From CBDFMG01 sp965221205 [NCBI: bacterium] (GTDB lineage: Bacteria; SM23-31): DNA of 64,000 nt. The stretch spans positions 1,116,001-1,180,000 of the forward strand of contig OZ244870.1 of assembly GCA_965221205.1 (NCBI GenBank). Direction: 5' to 3'. The notes beneath the pieces were generated by a model, which was not told where the DNA came from, ran no database searches, and worked only from the letters and a program-made list of their open reading frames with translations. This document shows positions 29,249-39,780 of this stretch, piece by piece (positions within the stretch are counted from its first letter, which is position 1; each line of letters starts with the position of its first letter). The position numbers and the translations under genes were made by a program.

Positions 29249-30799
29249 TTACCATGGCAGCGGTGCAACTCTGGGAAGTTTCTCATCACGCATAGCAGTA
29301 TGATACACAAACGATGTCAGGACAACTGAAGCTTGCATCAAGCCTTCCGGAACAAGCCTCTCATAGGTATCCATATTACTGTGTGAATTCATGTCGTCGA
29401 TCTCTTTTCGGTCATGGTCAAAATAAAAGCCCAGCAGACCGACTTCCCTGTATGCTTCATGTTGGCTTCCTGACGTAAACAGATGTGTCATACCCAAGTT
29501 TTTCAGCGGCTTCATCCACTCGGTAAATATTGATCTGAGAAGTTCATTTCCCATAATGGAAACACCCCGTATCCTGCCGGTTCCAATATCGATATTGTAA
29601 TATGCAGAGAGGTTATCATAATCCTTTTTGTATTTTTTCGTTACCGGATCAGCAAAGTTTTCCCGGACATGAGCACGGTTCCCGATCGTACCCATTTCAT
29701 GACCTCCCCAGAATCCTACTCGGATCGTTCGTCTTGGTTTGACTCCGATCGCCATAAGAGTTCGTGCTGCTTCAAGTGTAGCCACGACACCCGCACCATT
29801 ATCAATAGCACCCGTACCAGCAGGATTCGCCTGCAAGTGCCCCCCAAAAAGAACTATTTCATTCGCCAGGTCAGTACCGGGAATTTCTGCTATGACATTG
29901 AAATCGTTTGGACCATCACTGTTAAAAGAGACTCGCACTTCAAGTTCTATTTCAACAGGAATACCTTTTTCCAAAATTCGCATTATCCTGTTGTAGTGTT
30001 CAGCAATCATGATCAATTCTGTTGGATTCGGTTGCGCCCCCTGTTCCCATGGCCGTGTTTCCATCGTATATCGTCTATTCTCAACTCTGACAGATCCATA
30101 ACTGCTTTGTCCGTCTGTACGAACAATTGCCACTGCACCTTCACCAAACACAAAGTCGATAATCTGCTGTCTCGATAGCCTATCATCTTCCGACCTTCGA
30201 CCGCGGTGCACTTGTGTGACACGGGGTCCAACAGAAATTTTCGACATTTCATCAAGCTGTTCATCGGATAATCTCTCATTAAGCGGAGTAAATCTGTGTG
30301 TGATCTCCTGTTTCGGCGTGGTGAATATGATAGCGTTGTGCAGATTACCCCGATACTGTTCCAGATCAGATTCTGAAGCAATCTCATCGAAATTTACATA
30401 GACGATCGGGCCACGAACTTTTCCATTAGTACCCTCGGACCACAATGCGGGATATGCGACGATCTGCATGTACCGAGGGGACATCATGTGAACAGAAGTG
30501 TAGTTGTTATCCCAGCCAATACCAAATTCATACGGTTCCAAATGTGCGTTTGGAACACCATAATCATCCAATTTTTCTTTTACCCATTCAGCTGCAGCAA
30601 AATAACTTGGCGTTTTTGCGCCCCGCGGTCCAAAGACGTCGGTCAGCCAGCTGGCATTTTCCATGACTTCGTTATTTGCAAACGATTCATCCATAATCTT
30701 CTGCACAACATCGTAGTATACTTTTTCCTGTGCATTGGTGGAGACTGCTGCAATAAGCAGTATAATTAATCCAGCTACACATATACATTGAGCTTTCAT
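29249..30799 (-). CDS. Secreted M28-type protein, catalytic residues replaced (paralogue 3)
   Basis: 516 residues; signal peptide ends near TNAQ. Key segments are GGHLQANPAGTGAIDNGAG, GGHEMGTIGNRAHV, YYNIDIG and SHSNMD. As in the other copies, the HxD aspartate is Gln and the general-base Glu is His. AGGAGGTG lies upstream of the start. The 30-40 base spacing to neighbouring paralogues suggests one transcript. Confidence 0.85.
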   Translation of the reverse strand: MKAQCICVAGLIILLIAAVSTNAQEKVYYDVVQKIMDESFANNEVMENASWLTDVFGPRGAKTPSYFAAAEWVKEKLDDYGVPNAHLEPYEFGIGWDNNYTSVHMMSPRYMQIVAYPALWSEGTNGKVRGPIVYVNFDEIASESDLEQYRGNLHNAIIFTTPKQEITHRFTPLNERLSDEQLDEMSKISVGPRVTQVHRGRRSEDDRLSRQQIIDFVFGEGAVAIVRTDGQSSYGSVRVENRRYTMETRPWEQGAQPNPTELIMIAEHYNRIMRILEKGIPVEIELEVRVSFNSDGPNDFNVIAEIPGTDLANEIVLFGGHLQANPAGTGAIDNGAGVVATLEAARTLMAIGVKPRRTIRVGFWGGHEMGTIGNRAHVRENFADPVTKKYKKDYDNLSAYYNIDIGTGRIRGVSIMGNELLRSIFTEWMKPLKNLGMTHLFTSGSQHEAYREVGLLGFYFDHDRKEIDDMNSHSNMDTYERLVPEGLMQASVVLTSFVYHTAMRDEKLPRVAPLPW

Positions 30800-30841
30800 A
30801 GTACTATTTACACCTCCTGCTATAAAATCAAATGAAATTCC

Positions 30842-32404
30842 TTATCGTACCGGCATTGGTGCAATGCGGGGAAGTTTTTCATCACGCATTGCGGCATGGT
30901 ATGCTAAACTTGCCATGACAACTGCGGACTGCATCATGTCCTCCGGTATAAGGCGGTCATATACATCCATGTTGGTATGAGCGTTTCTGTTATCTAAATT
31001 AAATAATTCCTGCAGAAAGGAAAACCCTGGCAGACCGACTGCCGAAAACCTGCGATCTTCAGAGCCTACTACTTCCGGTATGAGATGGGTCATCCCGAGA
31101 CGATGCAGCGGTTTCAACCATTCGGTGAAGATAGAACGCACCTGTTCATTTCCCTGAAGAAAAATTCCGCGAAACCTACCGGTACCATGGTCGGTGTTAA
31201 AATAAACGGATAATTGAGAGTGCTCCGGTTTATATATCTGTGTTTCCGGATCACCGAAGTGGGCGAGTACATAATTCCGCGAACCGAAATTGCCCATCTC
31301 ATGCGCACCCCAGAGCCCAATGCGAATAGTCCGCCGGGGTTCCACTCCGATTGCTTTGAGAATTCGTAATGCTTCCATACAAACGGCAACACCGGCGACA
31401 TCATCTATTGCACCGGTACCGGCCGGATCAGCCTGAAGATGTGCTCCGAACATTGCCACCTCATTAGCAAGGTCTGTTCCCGGAAGCTCAGCAACGACAT
31501 TGTAATCAGTGAAATCGTCATCGATAAAATTCACCCGTATTTCAACTTCCATTTCAACGGGAATTCCTTTTTTCATTATTCTGAGTATCCGGTTATAATG
31601 CTCAGCTAGTACAACCAGCTCTGTAATAGGAGGAAGAGGATTCTTTTCCCATAAACGATTTTCCAGAGCATATCCTTCGACACCCGCATCGACAACACCA
31701 TATCCATTCGTTTGACCATCATGATGTGCAATTGCTAAAGCTCCCTCTGCAAACACAAAAGCGATTTTCTCATTGTTTGTCAGTCTGTTTTCGTCATCTA
31801 TGCGTCCTCGCCGTGCACCGGAATCGCCGGGGCCGATGTGGATTTTTGCCATTTCATCAAGCTGTTCCTCTGTAAATCTATCTGCTATGTGATCAAAATG
31901 GGGTGAGACACTCAGTTCCGGTGTAGTAAATACAATTTTGTTTATTAGTTTTCCACGGTATGGTTCAAGATCGGCTTTGGTATTGATCTCATCAAAGTTG
32001 ACAAAAATTACCGGTTCCCTGATTTTTCCATCTGTTCCGGCAGACCATGGAGCCGGATACGCTATCATCGGCATATACTGAGGTGACATCATATGCACCG
32101 ACGCATACTCTTTCTCCCAGCCTATACCGAACTCAAACGGTTCAAGAGCAACATTCGATAAGCCGAACTCCTCTAATCGATCTTTAGTCCAATCTGCGGC
32201 TGCACGATATGATGATGAATTTGCGTTCCGCGGCCCAAAAACATCGGTCAACCAGCTTGCAGTTTCCATAACACGCGAATTTTCGAAACCTTCAATTATG
32301 ATCTTATCGACAGCATTCCAGTACACTTTTTCTTGAGCAAATGCGGAATGTGCAGTGAGAAGAAGCAACAATAAACCTGTACTTACAGTGCGTTGTAACT
32401 TCAT
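30842..32404 (-). CDS. Secreted M28-type protein, catalytic residues replaced (paralogue 4)
   Basis: An open frame reaches 32509, but that would overlap the upstream gene and lack a signal peptide. The ATG at 32404 follows AGGGG and gives MKLQRTVSTGLLLLLLTAHS, a good signal, for 520 residues. The most diverged of the series: GAHLQADPAGTGAIDDVAG, GAHEMGNFGSRNYV, YFNTDHG, AHTNMD. The sequence before the last domain part (IPEVVGSEDRRF) lacks the HEAY segment seen in the other copies. Confidence 0.85.
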   Translation of the reverse strand: MKLQRTVSTGLLLLLLTAHSAFAQEKVYWNAVDKIIIEGFENSRVMETASWLTDVFGPRNANSSSYRAAADWTKDRLEEFGLSNVALEPFEFGIGWEKEYASVHMMSPQYMPMIAYPAPWSAGTDGKIREPVIFVNFDEINTKADLEPYRGKLINKIVFTTPELSVSPHFDHIADRFTEEQLDEMAKIHIGPGDSGARRGRIDDENRLTNNEKIAFVFAEGALAIAHHDGQTNGYGVVDAGVEGYALENRLWEKNPLPPITELVVLAEHYNRILRIMKKGIPVEMEVEIRVNFIDDDFTDYNVVAELPGTDLANEVAMFGAHLQADPAGTGAIDDVAGVAVCMEALRILKAIGVEPRRTIRIGLWGAHEMGNFGSRNYVLAHFGDPETQIYKPEHSQLSVYFNTDHGTGRFRGIFLQGNEQVRSIFTEWLKPLHRLGMTHLIPEVVGSEDRRFSAVGLPGFSFLQELFNLDNRNAHTNMDVYDRLIPEDMMQSAVVMASLAYHAAMRDEKLPRIAPMPVR

Positions 32405-32438
32405 TAGTACGCCCCTATAAATTATTTGATATAATATG

Positions 32439-33986
32439 TTACCAGGGTCTTGGTGCGAACCGGGGAAGTCTTTCATCACGCATGGCGGCGTGATATGCGA
32501 ACGTCGCAATTATGACAGCGTTTGCTATGAGATCTTCCTCTACAAGACGGTCATAGGCATCCATATTGGAATGGTATTGGCGGCTATCCATTCTGTCCTG
32601 TATAAAATAGTAACTCGGCAGGCCAACTGCATCATATGCTTCATGGACCATTCCATACGGGATAAGATGAGTCATGCCGAGATTATGGAGCGGCTTCATC
32701 CATTCTGTGAATATGGCACGAAGTCGTTCATTACCCTGAATAGGAACACCACGTATCCTGCCGCTGCCATGGTCGATATTAAAATATGCGGAAAGGTTAT
32801 CGTAATCTTTTTTGTATTCCTTTGTTTCCGGATCGGCAAAGTGTTTTCGAACATGAGCCCGGTTTCCGAATACACCCATTTCATGCCCGCCAAAGATAGC
32901 TATCCGTATAGTCCGGCGGGGTTGGATTCCGAGAGCCTTAAGAATACGTACAGCTTCCATGCAGACAACGACACCCGCAGCATCATCGGCAGCGCCGCCT
33001 CCAGCTGGGTTTGCCTGAAGATGCCCGCCCAAGAGAACAATTTCTTCTGCAAGGTCGGTACCCGGAATTTCGGCAACTACATTGTAATCTGTCAGGTCAT
33101 CCCGGTTAAATGAGACTTTTAGCTCAAGTTCAATCTCGACTGGAATATCTTTCTCCAGAATACGCATGATCCGATTATACTGTTCAGTTGACATAACCAG
33201 TTCGGTAGGAGGGGAGGGAGCGTCCACTTCCCACAATCTGTTATCTAGAGTATAACGGTTGTTCTCTACAGCAACAGTCCCGAAATCATTTCTACCGTCC
33301 ATCCGCACAATAGCTGCCGCGCCTTCGCCAAATACAAAATCGAGAATTTTCTGCCGTGAAAGCCTTTCCGGACGGGAACGCCTGTTTCGCTCATCTGTAA
33401 TCCGGGGACCGATAGGAATTTTCGCCATCTCATCGAGCTGTTCTTTGGTATAGCGTGTTGCGGGTGGATCAAAGTGAGGTGTTAATGTTCGTTTAGGTTC
33501 TGTTAAGACGACTGCATTGCGAAGTTTTCCACGGTATAGCCGGAGGTCTACTTCCGATGCTATATCTCCAAAATTAATGTAAACTGCCCGCCCTTTGACC
33601 TTGCCGTTGGTTCCGGCAGACCACGTCGCGGGATAAGCAATAATTGGCATGTACTGAGGAGACATCATATGGACCGAAATATATTCATTCACATAGCCAA
33701 CCCCGAACTCATACGGTTCCAACTCAGCATTCGATAACCCATATTCCTGTAACCGCTCTTTCACCCATTCAGCCGATGCAATGTATCCAGGTGATTTTGC
33801 ATTCCTCGGTGCAAATACATCCACAATCCAACTTGCATTCTCCATGACGTCGGAGTTTTTGAAAGCTTCATCCATGATCTTGTCGACAACATCCCAGTGG
33901 ACAGGTTCCTGTGCATGAACAGAAAACACTGACGTAAACAGCAACATTAATACTAATACTCCAGCGCAAATACATTTTGACTTCAT
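32439..33986 (-). CDS. Secreted M28-type protein, catalytic residues replaced (paralogue 5)
   Basis: The ATG at 33986 follows a strong GGAGGG; an upstream in-frame ATG at 34007 is less likely. The 515-residue product has a signal peptide (…VFSVHAQ) and GGHLQANPAGGGAADDAAG, FGGHEMGVFGNRAHV, YFNIDHG and YHSNMD. This is the first gene of the minus-strand series 33986 to 24374. The candidate promoter motif at 34012-34037 sits 25 bases upstream of it. Confidence 0.86.
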   Translation of the reverse strand: MKSKCICAGVLVLMLLFTSVFSVHAQEPVHWDVVDKIMDEAFKNSDVMENASWIVDVFAPRNAKSPGYIASAEWVKERLQEYGLSNAELEPYEFGVGYVNEYISVHMMSPQYMPIIAYPATWSAGTNGKVKGRAVYINFGDIASEVDLRLYRGKLRNAVVLTEPKRTLTPHFDPPATRYTKEQLDEMAKIPIGPRITDERNRRSRPERLSRQKILDFVFGEGAAAIVRMDGRNDFGTVAVENNRYTLDNRLWEVDAPSPPTELVMSTEQYNRIMRILEKDIPVEIELELKVSFNRDDLTDYNVVAEIPGTDLAEEIVLLGGHLQANPAGGGAADDAAGVVVCMEAVRILKALGIQPRRTIRIAIFGGHEMGVFGNRAHVRKHFADPETKEYKKDYDNLSAYFNIDHGSGRIRGVPIQGNERLRAIFTEWMKPLHNLGMTHLIPYGMVHEAYDAVGLPSYYFIQDRMDSRQYHSNMDAYDRLVEEDLIANAVIIATFAYHAAMRDERLPRFAPRPW

Positions 33987-34011
33987 AGAAAAACCCTCCT
34001 GAAACAATGTA

Positions 34012-34037
34012 CATATTTAAATTATTTCGGACACCAC
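34012..34037 (-). promoter_or_regulatory. Recurrent TGTCCRA-N13-GTAyA motif, minus-strand copy
   Basis: On the minus strand this reads TGTCCGAA, 13 bases, then GTACA. It ends about 25 bases before the first M28 gene of the series. Copies with the same spacing lie at 50323, 54342, 56809 and 63056, all in front of secreted-protein genes or remnants. The spacing and position suggest a promoter. Confidence 0.4.
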
Positions 34038-34367
34038 ATCTTTAATAGTACCTAATAGTACCTTTTGAATATTGATTTTACAAGTGTTTTTTCTTCCTCT
34101 CCATGCAGATTCGATAAATATAAGAATTCATAGCCGTGAGGTTGATTGAAAAACCTCAAAGATGAATAACCGGGGTTCTATATTTTACTTCATTATCATT
34201 TTATACAGATTGTTATTCTCACTAAAATTTTGTATATTACTACCGTAGTTTTTGAAAGGTTGTTCACAAGCAGTCAAAGACGAATCCTGGAGTAGGATAC
34301 TGTTCGCCGGAACATGTTCCTGATCCGGGTTTTTGTATTTTGTCTACACTGTTTATTGGAAGTTGTG
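34038..34367. other. Intergenic region between divergent genes
   Basis: Roughly 330 AT-rich bases upstream of the UPF0316 remnant. AATAGTACCT occurs twice in direct succession (34050-34070). No gene is evident. Confidence 0.35.
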
Positions 34368-34918
34368 ATGGAAACATCATGGTTTTTTTCGTGGATAGTT
34401 GTACCATTTTTGATTGTTATTACTCGTGTTCTCGATGTGTCGTTTGGTACGCTGCGTATCATATACTTAGCACAGCGACGCAAAATAATTGTTCCGATAC
34501 TCGGATTTGTAGAAGTATTAATATGGCTTATTGTAATCAGCCAGGTCATGCAAAACCTGACGAATCCGGTCTACTATATTGCCTATGCTTTGGGATTTGT
34601 CATCGGCAATTACATCGGGATCAGTCTTGAGGAAATGCTTGCAATAGGCAATCTCATGGTCAGAGTCGTGACACGGATCGACGATACGAGATTGATTACC
34701 ACGCTCCGGAACCACAACTACAAGGTAACAATTGTCGACGCAGAGGGATTGATGGGACCGGTAAAAATCCTCTTCACTAATCATCCGTTGAAAAGACAAA
34801 GACGGAGTCCTCTGAAGAAGTGCAGAAAGCGCAGGAAGACGGCATATCACGGAATGGTCTCCGCTCGAAACAGCGCTATTACCGCTGGACCTTCTTCCGC
34901 CGCCGTAAGGGGAAGTAG
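34368..34918 (+). pseudogene. UPF0316 (DUF5698/DUF2179) membrane protein, internal loss
   Basis: From the ATG at 34368, three membrane helices of the DUF5698 part are clear (ITRVLDVSFGTLRII, PILGFVEVLIWLIVISQVMQNL, YALGFVIGNYIGISLEE). The DUF2179 domain starts (YKVTIVDAEGLMGPVKILFT) and then breaks off: about 35 residues of the domain are missing. The plausible C-terminal tail (KTKTESSEEVQKAQEDG to a basic FFRRRKGK end at 34918) is in another frame. The open frame itself runs on as low-quality sequence to 34943. Function of the family is unknown; this copy is probably inactive. Confidence 0.68.
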
Positions 34919-35158
34919 GGATGCGTATCTTTATCTTCTTTAATAATCAGATTGAGATTAAATTAGGCGATTGATTTCCAACGGGAAGTCCCAGTTTATC
35001 CAGATAGTTCACACCAATGTGTTTGAGGTCACGTTCTGCTATAAATCTGCGATACAGTCCAGTCGGCAAAGATTATAATAGCGTCCTCTATAAGGATTGC
35101 CCTATGCTGGTGCCGAATTTCTCTCTTATCAAGATTTGAACGTAGTGTTGATTATAAT

Positions 35159-36040
35159 CTACTCTACATCCTTCACACATCGAAAACCGGTATCTGCATA
35201 AGTGTTCGACTGAACATCGCTCGTGCGCCTTGAGCAGCGCATCAATCCCGGTCTTCCGTCCCAGGAGTTACCGCGCATCACCTTTCGTTCATTTGGAACA
35301 TCGTTTATAGGATTCTTTTTCGGGCTCCTGCTGTAGTATTCTGCATCGAAGTAGTCGGCACACCATTCCCAGGCATTACCGGACATGTCGTACAACCCAA
35401 AAGAGTTGGGCACAAAGGAACCAACGGGAGCGGTGAAAATGTATCCGTCATCATATCCTTCGGTATAGGACCATGTGACGACCTTTATCAGATTTTCGTC
35501 GGCAACATTGGCCACGACCTCCTGCCCCAAGGGTTCGTTGCCCCACGCGTATCTGTAGCCTTTTGCCCCACCTCGGGCGGCGTATTCCCATTCGGCCTCG
35601 GTGGGCAAGCGTTTTCCAGCCCATTGGGCATATGCATCTGCATCGTTCCAACTCAGGTTCGTCACCGGATGATTGTTTTTCTCTGTTTGATGCAGATTAC
35701 CCATCTGGTCGAACCTCCAGTTAATCTCCGGGCTCTTCTCCCAGCCGTCCCCTTCCCATACATAACCACCATCATTTTTTTCGGCATCAGTGACATAGTT
35801 TGTGGCATCCACAAATTCACTAAATTCTTCTAAAGTGACTTCATGGATATCCATATAAAACGCATCTAATTCCACTTCATGAACCGGTTTCTCCATGTCC
35901 TGCCCGTTGGCGTCACCCATCATAAACGATCCGGCGGGAATTAAAACCATACCGGAATGTGTTGTTTGTGATGTCTGACAATTGAGAATGAGAACCAGTG
36001 CCATGATACCTATCAACGCAACTGAAAAGAGTGTTTTCAT
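35159..36040 (-). CDS. SUMF1/FGE-fold lipoprotein
   Basis: 293 residues with a lipoprotein signal (VLILNC). The FGE-sulfatase domain is complete: VLIPAGSFMMGD, MDIHEVTLEEFSEF, HPVTNLSWNDADAYAQWAGKRLPTEAEWEYAARGG, NSFGLYDMSGNAWEWCADY, VMRGNSW and GFRC. Only one of the two active-site cysteines of formylglycine-generating enzymes is present (MRCSRRT); the partner is replaced. It is therefore more likely a sugar/ligand-binding or structural member than a sulfatase-activating enzyme. No sulfatase gene is nearby. Confidence 0.88.
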   Translation of the reverse strand: MKTLFSVALIGIMALVLILNCQTSQTTHSGMVLIPAGSFMMGDANGQDMEKPVHEVELDAFYMDIHEVTLEEFSEFVDATNYVTDAEKNDGGYVWEGDGWEKSPEINWRFDQMGNLHQTEKNNHPVTNLSWNDADAYAQWAGKRLPTEAEWEYAARGGAKGYRYAWGNEPLGQEVVANVADENLIKVVTWSYTEGYDDGYIFTAPVGSFVPNSFGLYDMSGNAWEWCADYFDAEYYSRSPKKNPINDVPNERKVMRGNSWDGRPGLMRCSRRTSDVQSNTYADTGFRCVKDVE

Positions 36041-36215
36041 TGTTGTATCTCCTCAATGATTAATATGAAATACGATTAGCTATATATTAACCGCTCTAAT
36101 GTCATCCAGTAATTCTTCAGTGAATGGTCTGAATTTCTGTGCATCTGATATACTTATTGTGAATTAGTCCAGGATTAAGAAAGAAAAAATCTGTTATTGT
36201 TGATTAGAGCGAAGA

Positions 36216-36640
36216 CTAATCGAGAGAAATGAATATACAATTTGAAATAGTTAAGTCAGGAAATGTAAATATTGAATACACCAAGGTAATGAAATCCGAT
36301 CGCGTTATTGGCTCAATTTTTTGTTTCGCGAGCACTTTCGGTGGCGATTTGTGCCCATTTCTAGAGCAAACTGTTATTGTCCACCACTTCTTCGGGAGAA
36401 CTTCGAAGTACGGCATTTTACCGTGCTGCGAAGACCCTGCATTAGTGAAATCCTGATGGTTTTTGTCACCGACTTTAAAGAATAACTTTGCCTTCGAATT
36501 TACCAGTGCGAACATGAGGCTGTTCTCGAAAATACCGTAGCCGCCGAACATCTTCTTATTCGTTACTGCACCAAGTGGTGCAAGAATATCAACAACGTGT
36601 CAGCACAGACTACCCGCTTCCTCAGTTAGTTTATTACCTT
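36216..36640 (-). pseudogene. TfoX N-terminal domain protein, interrupted
   Basis: Residues VVDILAPLGAVTNKKMFGGYGIFENSLMFALV and LFFKVGDKNHQDF match the TfoX/Sxy N-terminal fold. The natural N-terminal segment (GIKGNKLTEEAGSLC) is in the same frame but ends at a TGA near 36598. Translation could restart at the MFGGYG ATG (36551), losing the first helix. The C-terminal 50 residues do not look like the family, which suggests a second lesion near 36390. Small stand-alone TfoX-N proteins are common and of unclear role; this one is probably broken. Confidence 0.6.
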
Positions 36641-37073
36641 TTATTCCCAAATCAACATTTCTCCTTAAATTAAATACACCCAAAATTTAGTAGTGATATT
36701 GTATGTTTGGTATGTACGAGCCTCATCCTAAGCTAATAACCGACTCGTAAGATAAACAAAAATAAATTTTAATCAAATATTTAATCATGTTTTAGATGTT
36801 TTATACATTCCTCCCAAACCGTTCTTTACAATGTGTAAAAAACAGTATTGGAAAAGGAATTCTTTTCTTATTCTTGTTGTTGTAAAAGCTTAGAAAGAAT
36901 ATATCAATAACGGGTAATAAAAAAATTCCTTAAAAAGATAGTTGAATCTCTTAGATTTTAATTACGTTGGCTGATGTTTTCTGACAATATACAATCAGCA
37001 TAAGAAAAAACTTGGAAATTGTTAAATATTTATAAAAATTAATGATTCCAAAAATGCATTTATAAGGCGCACA
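36641..37073. other. AT-rich intergenic region before cfa
   Basis: No ORF or RNA gene is convincing. At 36974-36998 a stretch GATGTTTTCTGACAATATAC loosely recalls the recurrent motif seen at 54342, but the spacing differs by two bases. Confidence 0.35.
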
Positions 37074-38180
37074 ATGAAAAATAAAGTTGTAGACTTCCTT
37101 GCACATGCCGGAATTTGTGTGAACGGCAGAGATCCTTGGGATATTGTTATTCGAAACGAATCATTCTATACGAGAGTGCTGGCGAGCGGTTCGCTGGCAT
37201 TAGGTGAATCATATATGGATGGTTGGTGGGATTGCGATGCTATCGACAAATTTTTTCATAAAATTTCCTTAGCCAGACTCAATCTAAAGATCACTGATAA
37301 GAAACGGTATTTATTTACTTATCTCAAAGCTAAGGCGCTGAATTTTCAGCGTAAATCAAAAGCATTTCATAGTGGGCAATTCCATTATGATATTGGGAAT
37401 GGCCTCTTTTCCAAGATGCTTGGTGAAAGGATGATTTATAGCTGTGCCTATTGGGTGGGAGCTAAGAGTCTTGATGAAGCACAAGAAGCAAAACTGGAAC
37501 TCATTTGTAAAAAACTCGGTCTGGAGTCGGGGATGAAAATTCTCGACATCGGCTGCGGATGGGGAGGATTAGCTCGCTATGCAGCCAGCAAATACGGAGT
37601 GCATGTCACAGGAGTAACGGTGTCTGAAAAACAAAAAGCTATGGGAGAAGAAAAGTGTGCTGGTCTTCCGGTTGAGTTACTTTACAAAGATTATCGGGAT
37701 ATAAACGGCACATTTGACCGGATCGTATCAGTTGGAATGTTCGAACATGTCGGATACAAAAATTACAGAACATTCATGAAAATTACCAAACAGCTTCTTA
37801 AACCGGACGGCCTTTTTCTTCTGCATACTATAGGCGGGAATTTATCTGATCCGTCTAATGATCCCTAGACGAACAGGTATATATTTCCTAATTCAAAAAT
37901 ACCATCATTGCAGGAAATCACCAAAGCAATTGAAGGTCTTTTTATTACAGAAGATTTGCATAATATTGGCGTTCATTATGATAAAACCCTAATGGCCTGG
38001 TATAAAAATTTTAAAGATAACGGGGATTCACTTAAAAATAAGTACGATGAACGCTTTAAACGCATGTGGTCATATTACCTGTTGAGCTGTGCAGGGGCTT
38101 TTTGGGCTCGACATAATCATGTATGGCAATTAGTGCTTTCTCACGATGGCATACCGGGAGGTTATACTAGCTTTCGATGA
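37074..38180 (+). pseudogene. cfa: Cyclopropane-fatty-acyl-phospholipid synthase with in-frame TAG
   Basis: The N-terminal part has GSLALGESYMDGWWDC, typical of Cfa. The AdoMet motif MKILDIGCGWGGLARYAA and the MFEHVGYKNY segment follow. At 37866-37868 an in-frame TAG interrupts NDP*TNRYIFPN, exactly where the family has a conserved Trp (DPW), so a single TGG to TAG change explains it. Downstream the same frame stays open and conserved (EDLHNIGVHYDKTLMAWYKNF, ERFKRMWSYYLLSCAGAFWARHNHVWQLV) to 38180. The enzyme would add a methylene to membrane lipid double bonds using AdoMet. As it stands, the product is cut at 264 of about 368 residues. Confidence 0.82.
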
Positions 38181-38207
38181 AATACGTAAATATTTCAAAG
38201 CTTTATA

Positions 38208-39538
38208 TTATCGTACCAGAGCAATTTGTTCCGTTGAGGGAATGAACCATTTGATTCCATCTTCGGTCAAAAGCACGTTCTCTTCAAAATCCATCACCAT
38301 TTTTCTGCCGCCCCATTCGGGCATTGGATAGTAAACGAAGAATTCAAGAGAATGGAGCTGGTTAAGTTTAAGTACAAGGTTGCTGCAATATGGCTGCTCT
38401 TCATCGATCCAAACGGCAGGTCCGAATCCGTGGCCCTGCTCTCCGACAGTATGTCATCCAATATTGATCTCAATATTTTGGCTGTCTGAAACGTAGTCTT
38501 CGAGACGACAGATCTCATATCCAAGTTCTCGCAGTTTATCATATATAACATTCAGTGTCTCAAGCCCTGTACGGCCCGGTTTTGTGAGTTTATGTGACAA
38601 TTCCCGCACTTTCAACCTATGATCCCAGATTTTTTGTATTGTCTCCGGTATTCCGGTTTCTCCTTCACGGAGCACATATGCCCACCGTTCGATGTCGGTG
38701 CTATAATCGCCCATTATTTGGCTTATCCCAGCCAACAAGGTCTCCCCGTTGGATGACTAAATCTCGTGGTCCTCGAGTTGGTGTTCTGACAAGCGGGTTG
38801 CCGTCGTTGTCTGTCGGCATATGCGTAGTATATCCACGGGCTATCAATTGATCCGCCATCCAAAAGCTCAAGTCGCCCAATGTCGTCACTCCCGATACAA
38901 TAACCTCCATTGAATAAAGCTCTCTCAACTAGCTCTCTGGTTAATTCTATCGACTTTCTGAATAGTGAAATTTCACTTCCTACTTTGATCGAACGAAAGT
39001 CGCTGACGAGATCCTCCGACGAGACAAGCCGTGCCGCATATTTCTCACCGAGAGTCTTGAGGAGAGCCAAATAATTGGTATGGGAAAGCCCATCAGCAGT
39101 TCCAAGATTGGCGGGCATATTGACCGCAATGTTTTTTGGATCGCGCTCTTCAACGAACTTCCTCAAATTTTCTGTCACTCCAAAGATGTCGTAAAGCTTG
39201 GGACTGCCGCCGGTACCTAAGGCAGCTCGTTCGATTCTGTCACCGCCGCGGTGGGCAAACACTAAATAAGCCAGATTTTCTCCAAGATACCACTTATCCG
39301 AAGCGCCGCCGCCAACGTCTGAAGCAAGAAGCGGGTCAAGACGCTTATACTTCTGCACTATAATCAACATGTCGATGTTATTTTCCCACATCGCTTTGGG
39401 CAGCACAATATCGAGCTTTTCCATGCGAATCAGATTCTTCATTTCCCAGCGGGCTTTTGCTTCCTGAGCGTGAGCAGGGTATCCTTGGACAAAGAAAAGA
39501 CCAGAAAATAGCATGAGTAATGGCCATGATTTACGCAT
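38208..39538 (-). pseudogene. M24-like secreted protein, frameshifted
   Basis: A signal peptide (LLMLFSGLFFVQGYPAHAQ) and LDIVLPKAMWENNIDMLIIV open the gene in one frame, extending through DRIERAALG, RKFVEERDPKNIAVNMP and LVSSEDLVSDFRS. Near 38930 the match moves to another frame (GVTTLGDLSFWMADQLIARG), then to a third (YVLREGETGIPETIQ), and ends with VGEQGHGFGPAVW and an IPSTEQIALVR end at 38208. A truncated head might still be made. Same family as 51332 and 52797. The M24 fold is that of methionine/Xaa-Pro aminopeptidases. Confidence 0.78.
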
Positions 39539-39540
39539 AA

Positions 39541-39780
39541 AATGTTTGTATTGGATTTGCTTTACTATTTATTCTAACGTGTAGCTCTTTGTGGCCAATG
39601 CGCTTTTTGATCACACTTCGATGGTAAGTACGACTCGGAAACTTTGCAATAAATATCACAAAAACCTTGAGCAATTACAAGTAATATATCCGGTTTTAAG
39701 ACAAAGTATTTCTCTACGCCGCTCAATGCTTAGAGTATACAGTTTCACCAGTCGAGTTTTCTTTAAACTATTCCCAGAAA
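39541..39780. other. Intergenic region, nothing recognised
   Basis: About 240 bases between the M24-like remnant and the symporter, AT-rich, without a supported ORF. Confidence 0.35.

Noticed and set aside
32405-32509. N-terminal extension of M28 paralogue 4
   Set aside because: It would overlap the previous gene by about 70 bases and hide the signal peptide; the ATG at 32404 has a ribosome site and a proper signal.
35159-36040. Active sulfatase-modifying enzyme
   Set aside because: Only one of the two needed cysteines is present and no sulfatase is nearby.
37866-37868. TAG reassigned to an amino acid in this genome
   Set aside because: TAG ends ilvB, ilvC and cimA at the expected family lengths, so it is a normal stop here.
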